Of a DNA stretch of 64,000 nucleotides, positions 34,447 to 43,396 are shown one piece after another. Position 1 is the stretch's first letter; each line of letters starts with the position of its first letter. The position numbers were made by a program, and so were the translations under genes. Origin of the DNA: Flavobacterium sp. TR2 (GTDB lineage Bacteria; Bacteroidota; Bacteroidia; Flavobacteriales; Flavobacteriaceae); contig NZ_CP104307.1 of the NCBI RefSeq assembly GCF_025252405.1, positions 1,798,001 to 1,862,000 of the forward strand. The letters are read 5' to 3'. A model generated the notes under the pieces. It saw only the letters and a program-made list of their open reading frames with translations. It was not told where the DNA came from and searched no databases.

Positions 34447-34653
34447 GATTTGGTGTTTAAATTAGGTGATAAATCAAGGTTTTATTTCTTGATTTTGGTG
34501 CGAAAGTAAGGTATTTAAAACGAATTCCCTTACGGAAAACCGTAAAAATGCAAAATATTTTTGTATTAAATATCTTACAGGTTGTCATTGCTGGGTTTTT
34601 GAATATTTTTTGCTCAATAACTTTTTTACCTTTGTAAAAGATATTAATACCAA

Positions 34654-35424
34654 ATGCAAATGTTATACTCAAAAATAGAAGGAGAGGGAAAGCCATTTAT
34701 CATCATGCACGGATTTCTAGGAATGTCCGATAATTGGAAAACCCTTGCTGGACAATATGTAGAAGCCGGATTTCAAGTTCATATTTTAGATTTAAGAAAC
34801 CATGGGCGCAGTTTTCACTCAGACGAATGGAGTTATGAGGCTATGGTTCAGGATGTTTATGAATATTGTCAGGCAAATAATCTAACGCAAATTGATATTT
34901 TAGGACATTCAATGGGAGGAAAAGTAGCAATGCTTTTTGCAACGACTCACCCTGAAATTGTTGACAAATTGATTGTAGCAGATATTGGCCCGAGATTTTA
35001 CAAACAGCATCATCAGGATATTTTAGCAGGATTAAATGCTGTTGATTTTTCAGTACAACCTAGCAGAAGTGATGTAGAAGAAATCGTATCGCAATACGTT
35101 CCAGATTTTGGGACGAGACAATTTCTGCTGAAAAATTTATATTGGAAAGAACCGGGGCAGTTGGCTTTCCGATTTAATTTAGAAGCTTTCAACAATAATC
35201 TCGATGCAATTGGAAAGCCTTTAGGGGAAGAACTGGTATTTGTTAAGCCAACCTTATTTATACGCGGAGGAAATTCTGGATACATTCAGGACGAAGATCT
35301 TGACGAAATCCGTCAGCATTTCCCTAATTTAAAATTGGAAACGATTCCAAATGCGGGGCATTGGCTTCATGCTGAAAATCCAAAAATGTTTTTTGAGTTA
35401 ACAACTGAATTTTTAAAAGAATAA
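34654..35424 (+). CDS. Alpha/beta hydrolase (YbfF-like esterase)
   Basis: This 256-residue cytoplasmic hydrolase shows the oxyanion region 'IIMHGFLGMSDNW', 'DLRNHGRS', the nucleophile elbow 'GHSMGGKVA', and the catalytic His in 'IPNAGHWLHAENP'. The pattern is that of YbfF-type esterases acting on small acyl esters or thioesters; the substrate is unknown. Starts at ATG 34654 or 34660 are equally possible. It is followed after 49 bases by the YdcF-like gene. Confidence 0.87.
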   Translation: MQMLYSKIEGEGKPFIIMHGFLGMSDNWKTLAGQYVEAGFQVHILDLRNHGRSFHSDEWSYEAMVQDVYEYCQANNLTQIDILGHSMGGKVAMLFATTHPEIVDKLIVADIGPRFYKQHHQDILAGLNAVDFSVQPSRSDVEEIVSQYVPDFGTRQFLLKNLYWKEPGQLAFRFNLEAFNNNLDAIGKPLGEELVFVKPTLFIRGGNSGYIQDEDLDEIRQHFPNLKLETIPNAGHWLHAENPKMFFELTTEFLKE

Positions 35425-35473
35425 AAATTTTCAGTGCTTTAATTGTTTTCACTTCGATGTAAAATTTTAAAAG

Positions 35474-35962
35474 ATGAAAGTTTTAATTGTTTTAGGTTCT
35501 CCAAATTCAGACAATGGAGAGTTAGGAGCGACTGCTTTAGACCGACTCAATTCTTGTCTGAAAATATTTAACCCGAAAGAATATTGCATTCTTTGTACAG
35601 GTGGTTTTGGGGCACATTTTAATAGCACTTCTAATCCGCATGCATCTTATGCAATGAACTATTTGATGAACAACGGGGTAAGTGAAAAAAGTTTTTTAGA
35701 ATTTGCTTTGTCTGCCAATACGGTAGAAGATGCTGTGTTTTCAAAAAAAATATTAGAAAATCACAATTTACTTTCGGCTGTAGTTATTACTTCTGATTAT
35801 CACCTGGAAAGGGTAAAACTTATTTTTGATGAAATTTTAGCATTATTTGCCATAGAATATATTGGTGTAAAACATGATATTTCTGATTTTGAAAGAGAGA
35901 AGCTAATTGAACATGAGAAAAAAGCGATCAATGGAATTTTAAATAAAGGTCTATATTATTAA
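35474..35962 (+). CDS. YdcF/DUF218-like protein
   Basis: This 162-residue protein matches the DUF218 core: 'VLIVLGSPNSDNGELGATALDRLN', 'CILCTGGFGAH', 'SANTVEDAVFSKKILE', and 'VVITSDYHLERVKLIF'. Related proteins (YdcF, SanA) bind nucleotide-type ligands or act in envelope metabolism. There is no signal peptide or membrane helix here, unlike SanA. The final part is short. Function uncertain. Confidence 0.75.
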   Translation: MKVLIVLGSPNSDNGELGATALDRLNSCLKIFNPKEYCILCTGGFGAHFNSTSNPHASYAMNYLMNNGVSEKSFLEFALSANTVEDAVFSKKILENHNLLSAVVITSDYHLERVKLIFDEILALFAIEYIGVKHDISDFEREKLIEHEKKAINGILNKGLYY

Positions 35963-36002
35963 AATTTTAGTACTTTTAAATAAATTTTAAACCTCAAGAA
36001 CT

Positions 36003-36347
36003 ATGAAATTATTACTTAGACTCCTTGTTACCGCAGCTTTAGTTTTACTGTTGTCTAATATTTTGACTGGAGTGCACGTTGCAAGCTTTGGTACAGCTGT
36101 AATTGTTGCAGTAGTTTTAGGATTGCTGAATGTTTTTATAAAACCAATTTTAGTGATTTTAACTCTGCCGGTTACGTTTGTTACGCTAGGCTTGTTTTTA
36201 CTGGTGATCAATGCAATAATTATTCTGTTGTGCACTAATATTGTAGGCGGTTTTGCAGTAAACTCATTTTGGACAGCATTAATATTCAGTATTATTTTGT
36301 CTATACTTCAATCGCTTACTTATAAAATACTGGGAGACGATAAATAA
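36003..36347 (+). CDS. Four-helix membrane protein of the phage-holin-like YvlD family
   Basis: This 114-residue protein is nearly all hydrophobic, with four predicted helices. It has the family pattern 'VVLGLLNVFIKPILVILTLPVTFVTLGLFLLVINAIIILL'. The family is named for mycobacteriophage holins, but chromosomal members (YvlD) are ordinary inner-membrane proteins of unknown function. No phage genes are nearby. Confidence 0.85.
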   Translation: MKLLLRLLVTAALVLLLSNILTGVHVASFGTAVIVAVVLGLLNVFIKPILVILTLPVTFVTLGLFLLVINAIIILLCTNIVGGFAVNSFWTALIFSIILSILQSLTYKILGDDK

Positions 36348-36395
36348 AACAAATCGTGCAGATTAAAACTGCTTCAAATACAATAGATTAAAAAC

Positions 36396-36432
36396 TTGGT
36401 TGGGTTGCAAAAATTTTATAATTTTGCAACCC
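36396..36432 (+). promoter_or_regulatory. Candidate tig promoter overlapping a hairpin
   Basis: TTG (36396-36398), 20 bases, then TAATTTTG (36419-36426) fits the -33/-7 pattern. The perfect inverted arms GGGTTGCAAAA and TTTTGCAACCC (36402-36432) overlap it, so a protein could bind here; the palindrome could instead be the terminator of the upstream gene. Confidence 0.5.
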
Positions 36433-36460
36433 AATTTTATTACGTAAATTAAAGAAGAAG

Positions 36461-37783
36461 ATGGATATTAAAAGAGTAGCAATAGACGCTGTAAACGAGA
36501 CGATTGTTATGAACGTTGTTCATATGGATTATAAAGGTCAAGTAGCAAAAAGAATCAACGAAAAAATGCCTTTAGCGCAAGTAAAAGGATTTAGAAAAGG
36601 ACAAGTTCCTAAAGATCTTGTTGAAAAACAATACGGAAAAGCTATTAAGCAAGAAGAGATCAAAAAAGTAGTTGATTTGGCTTTAGAGCGTTATATTCAA
36701 TCTGAAAGATTAAATCTTTTAGGAACTCCGCTTCCAAAATTCGGAGAAGATTTTAACTGGGATGCTGAAGAATTAACTTTCGAATACGAAATTGGTTTAG
36801 TGCCTAACTTTGAAATTGATTTAGAAGCTAAAAACAATATCGTAAAATATATCGTTACAGCTGATGATAAATTAATTGACGGACAAGTTGAGCGTATCCA
36901 AAAACAATTTGGAAAAGCAATTCCTCAAGAAGTATCTGATGCAAAATCTGATTTGACTGGAACTTTCTCAAATGAAGAAAACGGAATCAATAATACAACT
37001 ACAATTTCTGTTGATGCATTCAGCAAAAAAGCTCAAAAGCAATTCACAGGTAAAAAAGTTGGAGATGTTGTTACAGTAAGCACAAAAGGTTTATTTGAAG
37101 ACGATCACCAATTAATGGATTACTTAAAAGTTGGTCACGAAGGTGTTCACGGTTTAGATGTTGAAGTAAACTTTACTATTTCAGCTATCAATGGTTCTGA
37201 GCCAGCTGAATTAAACCAAGAATTGTTTGATAAACTTTTTGGAGAAGGAAAAGTAGCTTCTCTAGAAGATTTAAAAGCTAAAATTAAAGAAGATGCTGAA
37301 GCGCAATTCGCACAGCAATCAGAGCAAAAACTATTATTGGATGTTCAAGATTTCTTAATCGAAAACACAAAATTCGATTTGCCAGCTGAATTCCTTAAAA
37401 AATGGTTGCAAACTGTAGGTGAGAAAAAATTAACTGCAGAAGAAGCAGAAGTTGAATACGCAAGATCTGAAAAAGGTTTACGTTTCCAATTAATCGAAGG
37501 AAAAGCTTTAGCTCAAAGCAATATCCAAATTACATTTGAAGATTTGAAAGAGTTTACATCAAACGCTATCAGACAGCAAATGGCTCAATTTGGTCAAACA
37601 AACCCAACTGACGAAGAGGTTCAAGGAATCGTGGCTAGAGTTTTATCTAACCAAGACGAAGTGAAAAGACTTTCTGAGCAAGTTGTAGCAACTAAAATGT
37701 TAGATATCTTCAAAGAAAAAGCTAACCCAACAACAAAAGAGGTTACTTACGAAGAATTTATTGCAGCTTCTTACGGAGAATAA
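36461..37783 (+). CDS. tig: Trigger factor (ribosome-associated chaperone)
   Basis: This 440-residue protein has the ribosome-binding signature 'VKGFRKGQVPKDLVEKQYG' near residue 45. A degenerate PPIase-like middle region and a long C-terminal helical chaperone domain ('FLIENTKFDLPAEFLKKWL') follow. It holds nascent chains at the exit tunnel. Bacteroidetes trigger factors usually have a divergent middle domain, as here. It lies upstream of clpP and clpX, the conserved tig-clpP-clpX order, but each gene has its own gap with repeats or a terminator. Confidence 0.93.
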   Translation: MDIKRVAIDAVNETIVMNVVHMDYKGQVAKRINEKMPLAQVKGFRKGQVPKDLVEKQYGKAIKQEEIKKVVDLALERYIQSERLNLLGTPLPKFGEDFNWDAEELTFEYEIGLVPNFEIDLEAKNNIVKYIVTADDKLIDGQVERIQKQFGKAIPQEVSDAKSDLTGTFSNEENGINNTTTISVDAFSKKAQKQFTGKKVGDVVTVSTKGLFEDDHQLMDYLKVGHEGVHGLDVEVNFTISAINGSEPAELNQELFDKLFGEGKVASLEDLKAKIKEDAEAQFAQQSEQKLLLDVQDFLIENTKFDLPAEFLKKWLQTVGEKKLTAEEAEVEYARSEKGLRFQLIEGKALAQSNIQITFEDLKEFTSNAIRQQMAQFGQTNPTDEEVQGIVARVLSNQDEVKRLSEQVVATKMLDIFKEKANPTTKEVTYEEFIAASYGE

Positions 37784-38110
37784 ATTTCAGTCTGAAAGTC
37801 TAAAGTTGTAAAGTCTAAAGTTGATGAACCTGCTTTATTAACTCGATTTTAAAAATTAAGATTTTATTACAGAAACTGAAAGCTAAAAATAATTATATTT
37901 GAACGTCAATGGAAGTTTTTCTTCTATTGACGTTCTTTTTTTGTTTCAAGTTTAAGGTTTCACGTTCTCCCCAATTAACTTGAAACTTTAAGCCAGAAAC
38001 AAAAGAAACGTTTTCAGACAAATTGGCATCCTTTATAAAAAGGTACGAACTTTGTTTAATTCGTTTTAGTCATTTTCTGACTTTAGACTTTTCAACTTTA
38101 AACTAAAAAT
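37784..38110. other. Gap between tig and clpP: terminator plus degenerate repeats
   Basis: This gap of 327 bases has no gene. It holds the direct word AAAGTCTAAAGTTG twice (about 37795-37825) with a reverse-complement relative near 38080-38104. The tig terminator lies at 37901-37942. A TTTCAAGTTT-type repeat at about 37944-37990 resembles the larger palindrome before clpX. Confidence 0.6.
37901..37942 (+). terminator. Intrinsic terminator downstream of tig
   Basis: GAACGTCAAT (37901-37910) pairs with ATTGACGTTC (37926-37935), followed by seven T. A TATATTTG box overlaps its left edge (37894-37901). Confidence 0.85.
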
Positions 38111-38785
38111 ATGAACTACGGTAAAGAATTCAAAAAATTTGCTACAAAGCACCAAGGAGTAAACGCAATGTATTACGATAAAATCGTAGCAGCAATGACT
38201 CCAACAAACATGACTCCATATATTATTGAAGAGCGTCAGTTGAATATTTCTCAATTAGACGTTTTCTCACGATTAATGATGGACAGAATTATCTTTTTAG
38301 GAACTGGTATTGACGATCAGATCGCCAATATCGTTCAGGCTCAGTTGTTGTTTTTAGAAAGCGCTGATGCTTCAAAAGATATTCAAATTTACTTAAACTC
38401 TCCAGGAGGAAGTGTTTATGCAGGTTTAGGAATTTACGATACCATGCAGTACATCAAACCAGATGTAGCTACAATCTGTACAGGAATGGCCGCTTCTATG
38501 GGAGCTGTTTTGTTATGTGCAGGAGCAGCAGGAAAACGTTCTGCATTGCCTCACTCAAGAGTAATGATTCACCAGCCATCTGGAGGAGCACAAGGTGTTG
38601 CAACAGATATGGAAATCAACTTACGTGAGATGCTGAAATTAAAAGACGAATTATACAATATTATTTCGCAACATTCAGGACAAACTTTTGACAAAGTGCA
38701 CAAAGACAGTGAGCGTGATTACTGGATGAAAGCAGACGAAGCAAAAGAGTACGGAATGATTGACGAAGTATTAAGAAGAGGATAA
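38111..38785 (+). CDS. clpP: ATP-dependent Clp protease proteolytic subunit
   Basis: This 224-residue serine protease has catalytic Ser129 ('GMAASMGAV'), His154 ('VMIHQPSGG') and Asp203 ('SERDYWM'). The 'YLNSPGGSVYAGLGIYDTM' substrate strand is also present. It forms the tetradecameric degradation chamber fed by ClpX. The N-terminal ~30 residues are longer than in E. coli, as is common in Bacteroidetes. It precedes clpX, from which it is separated by a large palindrome and a promoter-like box. Confidence 0.95.
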   Translation: MNYGKEFKKFATKHQGVNAMYYDKIVAAMTPTNMTPYIIEERQLNISQLDVFSRLMMDRIIFLGTGIDDQIANIVQAQLLFLESADASKDIQIYLNSPGGSVYAGLGIYDTMQYIKPDVATICTGMAASMGAVLLCAGAAGKRSALPHSRVMIHQPSGGAQGVATDMEINLREMLKLKDELYNIISQHSGQTFDKVHKDSERDYWMKADEAKEYGMIDEVLRRG

Positions 38786-38803
38786 TTTTTAAGGTTTAAA
38801 TTG

Positions 38804-38865
38804 TTTCAAGTTTCAGGTTTCAAGTTTCGCAGAGAATGTGTCAACTTGAAACCTGAAACTTGAAA
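38804..38865. repeat. Long perfect inverted repeat between clpP and clpX
   Basis: The 23-base arms at 38804-38826 (TTTCAAGTTTCAGGTTTC...) and 38843-38865 are reverse complements around a 16-base loop. A further TTGAAACTTGAAAC follows. It may terminate clpP mRNA or be a mobile palindromic repeat. Confidence 0.75.
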
Positions 38866-38943
38866 CTTGAAACAAAAAATAAAAATATTAAGCTGTAAGG
38901 AGCTAAGTTTTTAAGTTTTAGGTCAAAAAGCTTAGAAACTTAG

Positions 38944-38951
38944 TATCTTTG
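38944..38951 (+). promoter_or_regulatory. Candidate -7 box (TATCTTTG) for clpX
   Basis: TATCTTTG fits TAnnTTTG 21 bases before the chosen ATG. No clear -33 TTG is seen. Confidence 0.5.
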
Positions 38952-38972
38952 CAGCTTAGTAACTTAAATAGA

Positions 38973-40205
38973 ATGGCAAAAGTAGTATTAGAATGTTCGT
39001 TTTGTGGAAGAAAAAAGCCAGAAACTAATTTATTAATAGCTGGTATCAATGCACATATTTGTGATAAGTGTATTGAACAGGCACACGGAATTGTTTTAGA
39101 AGAATTAAAATCTAGCGGAAGCGCAAAATTGGTTGGGGACTTAATTTTAAAGAAACCAAAAGAAATTAGAGCTTTCCTGGATCAATATGTTATTGGTCAG
39201 GATCAGACTAAAAAAGTAATGTCGGTTGCAGTTTACAATCACTACAAACGTCTAATGCAGCAGCAATTAGACGACGAAGTTGAGATTGAAAAAAGCAACA
39301 TCATTATGGTTGGCCAGACAGGAACAGGAAAAACATTAGTAGCAAAAACGATTGCTAAAATGTTAGACGTTCCGTTGGCTATTGTTGATGCTACGGTATT
39401 GACAGAAGCTGGTTATGTTGGAGAAGACGTTGAAAGTATTCTGACTCGTTTGCTTCAGGCTGCAGATTATGATGTGGCAAAAGCAGAAAGAGGAATCGTA
39501 TTTATTGACGAGATTGATAAAATTGCCCGTAAAAGCGATAATCCATCCATAACTCGTGACGTTTCTGGAGAAGGTGTGCAACAAGCTTTATTGAAATTAT
39601 TGGAAGGAACAGTTGTAAACGTACCGCCAAAAGGAGGACGTAAACACCCAGACCAGAAATTTGTTGAGGTAAATACTCAAAATATCTTATTTATTGCTGG
39701 CGGAGCTTTTGATGGAGTAGAGCGTATTATTTCAAAACGTTTAAACCGTCAGGCAGTTGGTTACTCAACTTCTAAAAACACTGACAATATAGATAAAGAT
39801 AATTTGTTGCAATACATCATTCCAAAAGATATTAAAGATTTTGGTTTGATTCCTGAGATTATTGGGCGTTTACCAGTTTTAACGCACATGGATCCTTTGG
39901 ATAAAGCAACGCTTCGCGCAATTTTGACACAACCTAAAAATGCATTAATTAAGCAATATCAGAAGTTATTCTTGATGGATGATGTTGAGTTTACAATTAC
40001 AGATGAAGCTTTAGATTTTATTGTAGATAAAGCTTTAGAGTATAAATTAGGTGCTCGCGGATTGCGTTCTTTATGTGAAGCTATCTTGACAGATGCTATG
40101 TACGAACTGCCAACATCTGATGATATTAGTTTGACAATCGATAAAGAATATGCAGAACATACGTTAAGTAAAAACTTATTGAAGCGTATGGAAATTGCTT
40201 CTTAA
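38973..40205 (+). CDS. clpX: ATP-dependent Clp protease ATP-binding subunit ClpX
   Basis: The ATG at 38973 gives the expected 410 residues. An earlier in-frame start at 38949 would overlap the -7 box. The N-terminal zinc-binding domain has Cys8, Cys11, Cys30 and Cys33. The AAA+ module shows Walker A 'GQTGTGKT', pore loop 'GYVGED', Walker B '[10 protein letters not shown]', and sensor and arginine-finger regions ('GRLPVL', 'GARGLRSL'). It unfolds tagged substrates and feeds ClpP. Confidence 0.96.
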   Translation: MAKVVLECSFCGRKKPETNLLIAGINAHICDKCIEQAHGIVLEELKSSGSAKLVGDLILKKPKEIRAFLDQYVIGQDQTKKVMSVAVYNHYKRLMQQQLDDEVEIEKSNIIMVGQTGTGKTLVAKTIAKMLDVPLAIVDATVLTEAGYVGEDVESILTRLLQAADYDVAKAERGIVFIDEIDKIARKSDNPSITRDVSGEGVQQALLKLLEGTVVNVPPKGGRKHPDQKFVEVNTQNILFIAGGAFDGVERIISKRLNRQAVGYSTSKNTDNIDKDNLLQYIIPKDIKDFGLIPEIIGRLPVLTHMDPLDKATLRAILTQPKNALIKQYQKLFLMDDVEFTITDEALDFIVDKALEYKLGARGLRSLCEAILTDAMYELPTSDDISLTIDKEYAEHTLSKNLLKRMEIAS

Positions 40206-40240
40206 ACTCTAAAATAAACTTTAACAAAGTTCAATTATAA

Positions 40241-40270
40241 AACCTGTTCATTTTTTGAGCAGGTTTTTTT
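40241..40270 (+). terminator. Intrinsic terminator after clpX
   Basis: AACCTGTTCA (40241-40250) pairs with TGAGCAGGTT (40256-40265, one wobble), followed by a T run. Confidence 0.85.
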
Positions 40271-40351
40271 ATTGTCTTTTTCGTTCGATTTTACGGAAAC
40301 TAAACTTCTATTTTGGCTCTGATCGAAACGGATTTTTGAATTTTTTTATTG

Positions 40352-40430
40352 TAGAGATGAATTGCAGTGCATCTGTATTAAAGTTTCGGATTATTTTTAA
40401 ATTAATTGTTAGACGCACAGCAGTGCGTCT
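40352..40430. repeat. Two related palindromes after clpX
   Basis: AGACGCAC-AGCA-GTGCGTCT (40411-40430) is a perfect stem-loop. A degenerate relative (AGATGAATTGCAGTGCATCT, about 40355-40374) lies 37 bases upstream. Both resemble a dispersed element with the core GCAGTGC. Confidence 0.6.
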
Positions 40431-40442
40431 ATATGATAAGAA

Positions 40443-41408
40443 TTATTGAACTCTAAACTTCTCTCGATATTCAATAGGTTTCATGCCAACCATTTTATAA
40501 AATACTTTTCTAAACGCTTTAGGGTCGTTATAGCCTGTTTTTTCAATAATTTCAGAAATCGAAAGTTGCGTTTGCTCTAAGTATTTCTTTGAGCTTTCTA
40601 CTCTGATATTCTGTAAATATTCAATTGGAGGAATTCCCGTCACTTGTTTAAAACGGCGTGTCATGTTTCTGGCACTGGTTGGAATATCTTTTGTAATTTC
40701 TTCCAGTTTTTCGATAGAATGGTACTGGCTTTCGATTTTTTGCTGCAGCATAGCGACAAGAGAATCATTGTGCAAGTGGTTGGGTCTAAAGGTGCTGAAG
40801 TAGCTTTGCTTGTATCGGTTTAAATCGATCGAAAATATTTTAGCGATATTGACGGCCATCTCGTTGCCGCAGAATTTCTGAACCAAAAGAATCAATAAAT
40901 GAAAAGTTGAGGTCGATCCTCCGCTGGTGTATAAACTGCCATCGGCTGTTAGGGTTTCGTCGGGTTTTAATTTTACCATCGGAAAAGCTTTTGTAAAAGC
41001 ACTGCAGGCGTCAACGTGTGTTGTAGCCAATTTTTCATTCAATAAACCTGATGCTGCAAACAAAAAAGCTCCAGTGCAAAAACTCGCTAATTCGGCTCCT
41101 GCCTTATGCTGTTTTTGCAGCCACGGAATAAAACTTTTATTTTTTTTAATCATCTCGCTCATATTGTCGGTAGTAAAAGCGGGAATCAAAATTAAGTCTA
41201 GAATGCTATCAGAAGTTTCAATTGCATTGCTTTTATAACCAAAAAAAATACCTTGATCGCTTTGCTCTTTCGATTGAAAAATTATAATTTCAAATGGTTT
41301 CTCGTCTCCAGGAGTAAGTTTATTTGTGGTTTCGAATACTTCTAATATCGCCGCGATACTTAATAACTTATAGTCGTGAGGTACGATTAATCCTAGTTTC
41401 TTGCTCAT
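40443..41408 (-). CDS. GlxA-family transcriptional regulator (DJ-1/PfpI domain plus AraC HTH)
   Basis: This 321-residue protein has an N-terminal DJ-1/PfpI-like domain (about 1-190). Its nucleophile-elbow region is 'ELASFCTGAFLFAASGLL', with Cys in the usual place, and 'TYPGGSTSTF'-like loop 'LYTSGGSTSTFHLLI'. The C-terminal AraC-type DNA-binding domain has two helix-turn-helix units ('TSARNMTRRFKQVTGIPPIEYLQNIRVE', 'ISEIIEKTGYNDPKAFRKVFYKMVG'). It is divergent from the VOC/SRPBCC genes starting at 41550, so it probably controls them. The inducer is unknown. Confidence 0.92.
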   Translation of the reverse strand: MSKKLGLIVPHDYKLLSIAAILEVFETTNKLTPGDEKPFEIIIFQSKEQSDQGIFFGYKSNAIETSDSILDLILIPAFTTDNMSEMIKKNKSFIPWLQKQHKAGAELASFCTGAFLFAASGLLNEKLATTHVDACSAFTKAFPMVKLKPDETLTADGSLYTSGGSTSTFHLLILLVQKFCGNEMAVNIAKIFSIDLNRYKQSYFSTFRPNHLHNDSLVAMLQQKIESQYHSIEKLEEITKDIPTSARNMTRRFKQVTGIPPIEYLQNIRVESSKKYLEQTQLSISEIIEKTGYNDPKAFRKVFYKMVGMKPIEYREKFRVQ

Positions 41409-41549
41409 GATATTGTGGTTTTTTGGAATTTCAATATCCTACAAAAATAATCAAAATGTCTTAAATGCCCCTAAAAATGACTTTTATTAGCATTTTTAAG
41501 TAATCTTAAAAAATTAAATTTGTTTTAATTAATTCGTAATTTTATCAAG

Positions 41550-41960
41550 ATGAAAACAAAAATCTTCTTAAATCTTGCTGTAAAAGATTTAAATCGCGCA
41601 ATATCTTTTTTTAACGAACTTGGTTTTCCTACCAATCCAAAATTTACTAATGACAAAGGAGCTTGTATCGTTATAAGCGAAAGCATCTTCTTGATGCTTT
41701 TGATAAAAGAGTTTTATCAGACATTTACTAAGAAGCAAATTTGCGATTCTACAACAACTAGTGAAGCCCTTATGGCGCTTTCTGTAGAAACGCGAGAACA
41801 AGTAGATGAAATGATGGAGAAGGCTGTTAAAGCTGGAGGAACAGATTACCAGCAATCGCAAGATTATGGCTGGATGTATCAAAGAACTTTTTTAGATGTG
41901 GACGGGCATCATTGGGAAGTTTTCTTTATGGATGAAAGTCAGATTCCAGACAATATGTAA
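41550..41960 (+). CDS. VOC-family (glyoxalase-like) protein 1
   Basis: This 136-residue protein has the VOC pattern: 'IFLNLAVKDLNRAISFFNELGF' at the start and 'DVDGHHWEVFFMDESQIP' at the end, with metal-ligand positions such as Glu near the C-terminus. Members are metal-dependent lyases, dioxygenases or drug-binding proteins. It is a paralogue of 42985-43395 ('IWLNLPVKDVAKAKDFF'), both followed by an SRPBCC gene. The substrate is unknown. Confidence 0.88.
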   Translation: MKTKIFLNLAVKDLNRAISFFNELGFPTNPKFTNDKGACIVISESIFLMLLIKEFYQTFTKKQICDSTTTSEALMALSVETREQVDEMMEKAVKAGGTDYQQSQDYGWMYQRTFLDVDGHHWEVFFMDESQIPDNM

Positions 41961-42005
41961 TAAAAGAACAAATCAAATAAAAATAAATTATTAAAAACTA
42001 TAAAA

Positions 42006-42410
42006 ATGATAACAATTAAAAACACCGTGAATGCATCTCTTGACAAAGTTTGGAATTTTTGGAATACTCCAGAACATATTACAAAATGGAGCTTTGCTTC
42101 TCCTGATTGGCATACGCCTTACGCAGAAACCGATTTGAGAGAAGGGGGAAAATTCAAATCGACTATGGCAGCAAAAGACGGAAGCATGAGTTTTGACTTT
42201 GGGGGAGAATTTACGTTAGTAAAACCAAACCAAGCACTTTCATATGTTATGGGCGACGGAAGAAAAGTTGAAATTACTTTTACAGAAACGGCAGATGGTG
42301 TTGAAATAATTGAAAGTTTCGATCCAGAAACTCAAAATCCAGAAGAAATGCAGCGCGCAGGCTGGCAGGCCATTTTGGACAATTTTAAAAGTTACGTTGA
42401 GGCTAATTAG
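42006..42410 (+). CDS. SRPBCC (AHSA1-like) protein 1
   Basis: This 134-residue START-like fold begins 'ITIKNTVNASLDKVWNFWNTPEHITKW'. It has 'DLREGGKFKSTM' and ends 'MQRAGWQAILDNFKSYVE', diagnostic of the AHSA1-like group. These proteins bind small hydrophobic ligands or act as co-chaperones. It lies 45 bases after the first VOC gene, probably co-transcribed. The tandem repeat array begins right at its stop codon. Confidence 0.9.
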   Translation: MITIKNTVNASLDKVWNFWNTPEHITKWSFASPDWHTPYAETDLREGGKFKSTMAAKDGSMSFDFGGEFTLVKPNQALSYVMGDGRKVEITFTETADGVEIIESFDPETQNPEEMQRAGWQAILDNFKSYVEAN

Positions 42411-42411
42411 T

Positions 42412-42953
42412 TTTTAGTTTCAAAGGCTCAGAGAGACAAAGGTTCAAAGCAACAAAAGGTTCAAAGGCTCAGAGTGACAAAGGTTCAAAGATTGCACGCT
42501 TAAATTGGCTTATATTACTTATATGGTTTTTTAGGTTCAAAGGCTCAGAGTGACAAAGGTTCAAAGATTGCACGCTTAAATTGGCTTATATTACTTATAT
42601 GGTTTTTTAGGTTCGAAGGCTCAGAGAGACAAAGGTTTAAAGAATGCAAACTTAATTGACTTATATTACTTATATGGTTTAAAAGGTCTGATTTTTAGTT
42701 TCAAAGGCTCAGAGAGACAAAGGTTCAAAGATTACACACTTAAATTAGCTTACATTACTTATATGGTTTAAAAAGGTCTAATTTCTAGTTTCAAAGGCTC
42801 AGAGAGACAAAGGTTTAAAGATTGCACGCTTAAATTGGCTTATATTACTTATATGGTTTAAAAAGGTCTAATTTTTAGTTTCAAAGGCTTAGAGAGACAA
42901 AGGTTCAAAGATTACACACTTAAATTAGCTTACATTACTGATATGGTTTAAAA
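42412..42953. repeat. Seven-copy tandem repeat array (76-90 bp units)
   Basis: The word CAAAGGCTCAGAG or a close variant recurs at about 42421, 42462, 42538, 42614, 42702, 42792 and 42882, giving spacings of 41 (partial), 76, 76, 88, 90 and 90 bases. Each full unit continues with GACAAAGGTTCAAAGATT, CACGCTTAAATTGGCTTA and TATTACTTATATGGTTT. The last three units alternate between two sequence variants (GCACGC.TTGG and ACACAC.TTAG), suggesting duplication of a pair. No open frame crosses it. It occupies nearly the whole 574-base gap between the two VOC-SRPBCC pairs. Confidence 0.9.
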
Positions 42954-42984
42954 GAAATATCTAACCCAACAAAAAAAACAAAAA

Positions 42985-43395
42985 ATGACAAAACAAATAT
43001 GGTTGAATCTTCCTGTAAAGGATGTGGCAAAAGCGAAAGATTTTTTCTGGAAAATTGGTTTTTCGTTTAATGAACAGCATGATACGCCAAGTTCGACGTG
43101 CATGGTTGTAGGTGAAGGACATTTTGTGATAATGCTTTTTGAAGAAATGCTTTTTTCAAGTTTTTCTAAAAACAGTATTACTGATACGAAATCAAGTTCG
43201 GAAGTCTTGATTTCGATTGACGCAGAAAGCAGAGAAGAAGTAGATGAATTAGCTGAAAAAGTCAAAGAAGCTGGTGGAAATGTTTTTGCTCCCCCTGCGG
43301 AAAGCCAAGGTTGGATGTATGGCTGCGGCTTTACCGATTTGGATGGTCATCGTTGGAATGTTTTATTTATGGATTTTAGCAAATTACCAGATTAA
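42985..43395 (+). CDS. VOC-family (glyoxalase-like) protein 2
   Basis: This 136-residue paralogue of the 41550-41960 product is recognised by 'KQIWLNLPVKDVAKAKDFFWKIGFSF' and 'GFTDLDGHRWNVLFMDFSKLP'. The metal-binding and substrate loops differ from copy 1, so the ligand may differ. Its stop is one base from the next start, so the two are translationally coupled. Confidence 0.88.
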   Translation: MTKQIWLNLPVKDVAKAKDFFWKIGFSFNEQHDTPSSTCMVVGEGHFVIMLFEEMLFSSFSKNSITDTKSSSEVLISIDAESREEVDELAEKVKEAGGNVFAPPAESQGWMYGCGFTDLDGHRWNVLFMDFSKLPD

Positions 43396-43396
43396 G

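Noticed and set aside
36003..36347. Prophage remnant suggested by the holin-like gene
   Set aside because: The family has many chromosomal members, and no phage structural, lysis or integrase gene is present.
38949..38972. Longer clpX start
   Set aside because: It overlaps the -7 box and adds residues before the conserved zinc domain.
40255..40449. 64-codon plus-strand frame after clpX
   Set aside because: It starts in the clpX terminator hairpin and runs through palindromic repeats, with no protein-like composition.
42412..42953. CRISPR array
   Set aside because: The units are degenerate along their whole length, with no constant repeat separated by unique spacers and no cas genes nearby.
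43274..43396. Upstream extension of the second SRPBCC frame
   Set aside because: It overlaps the VOC gene out of frame; the START fold begins at 43397.
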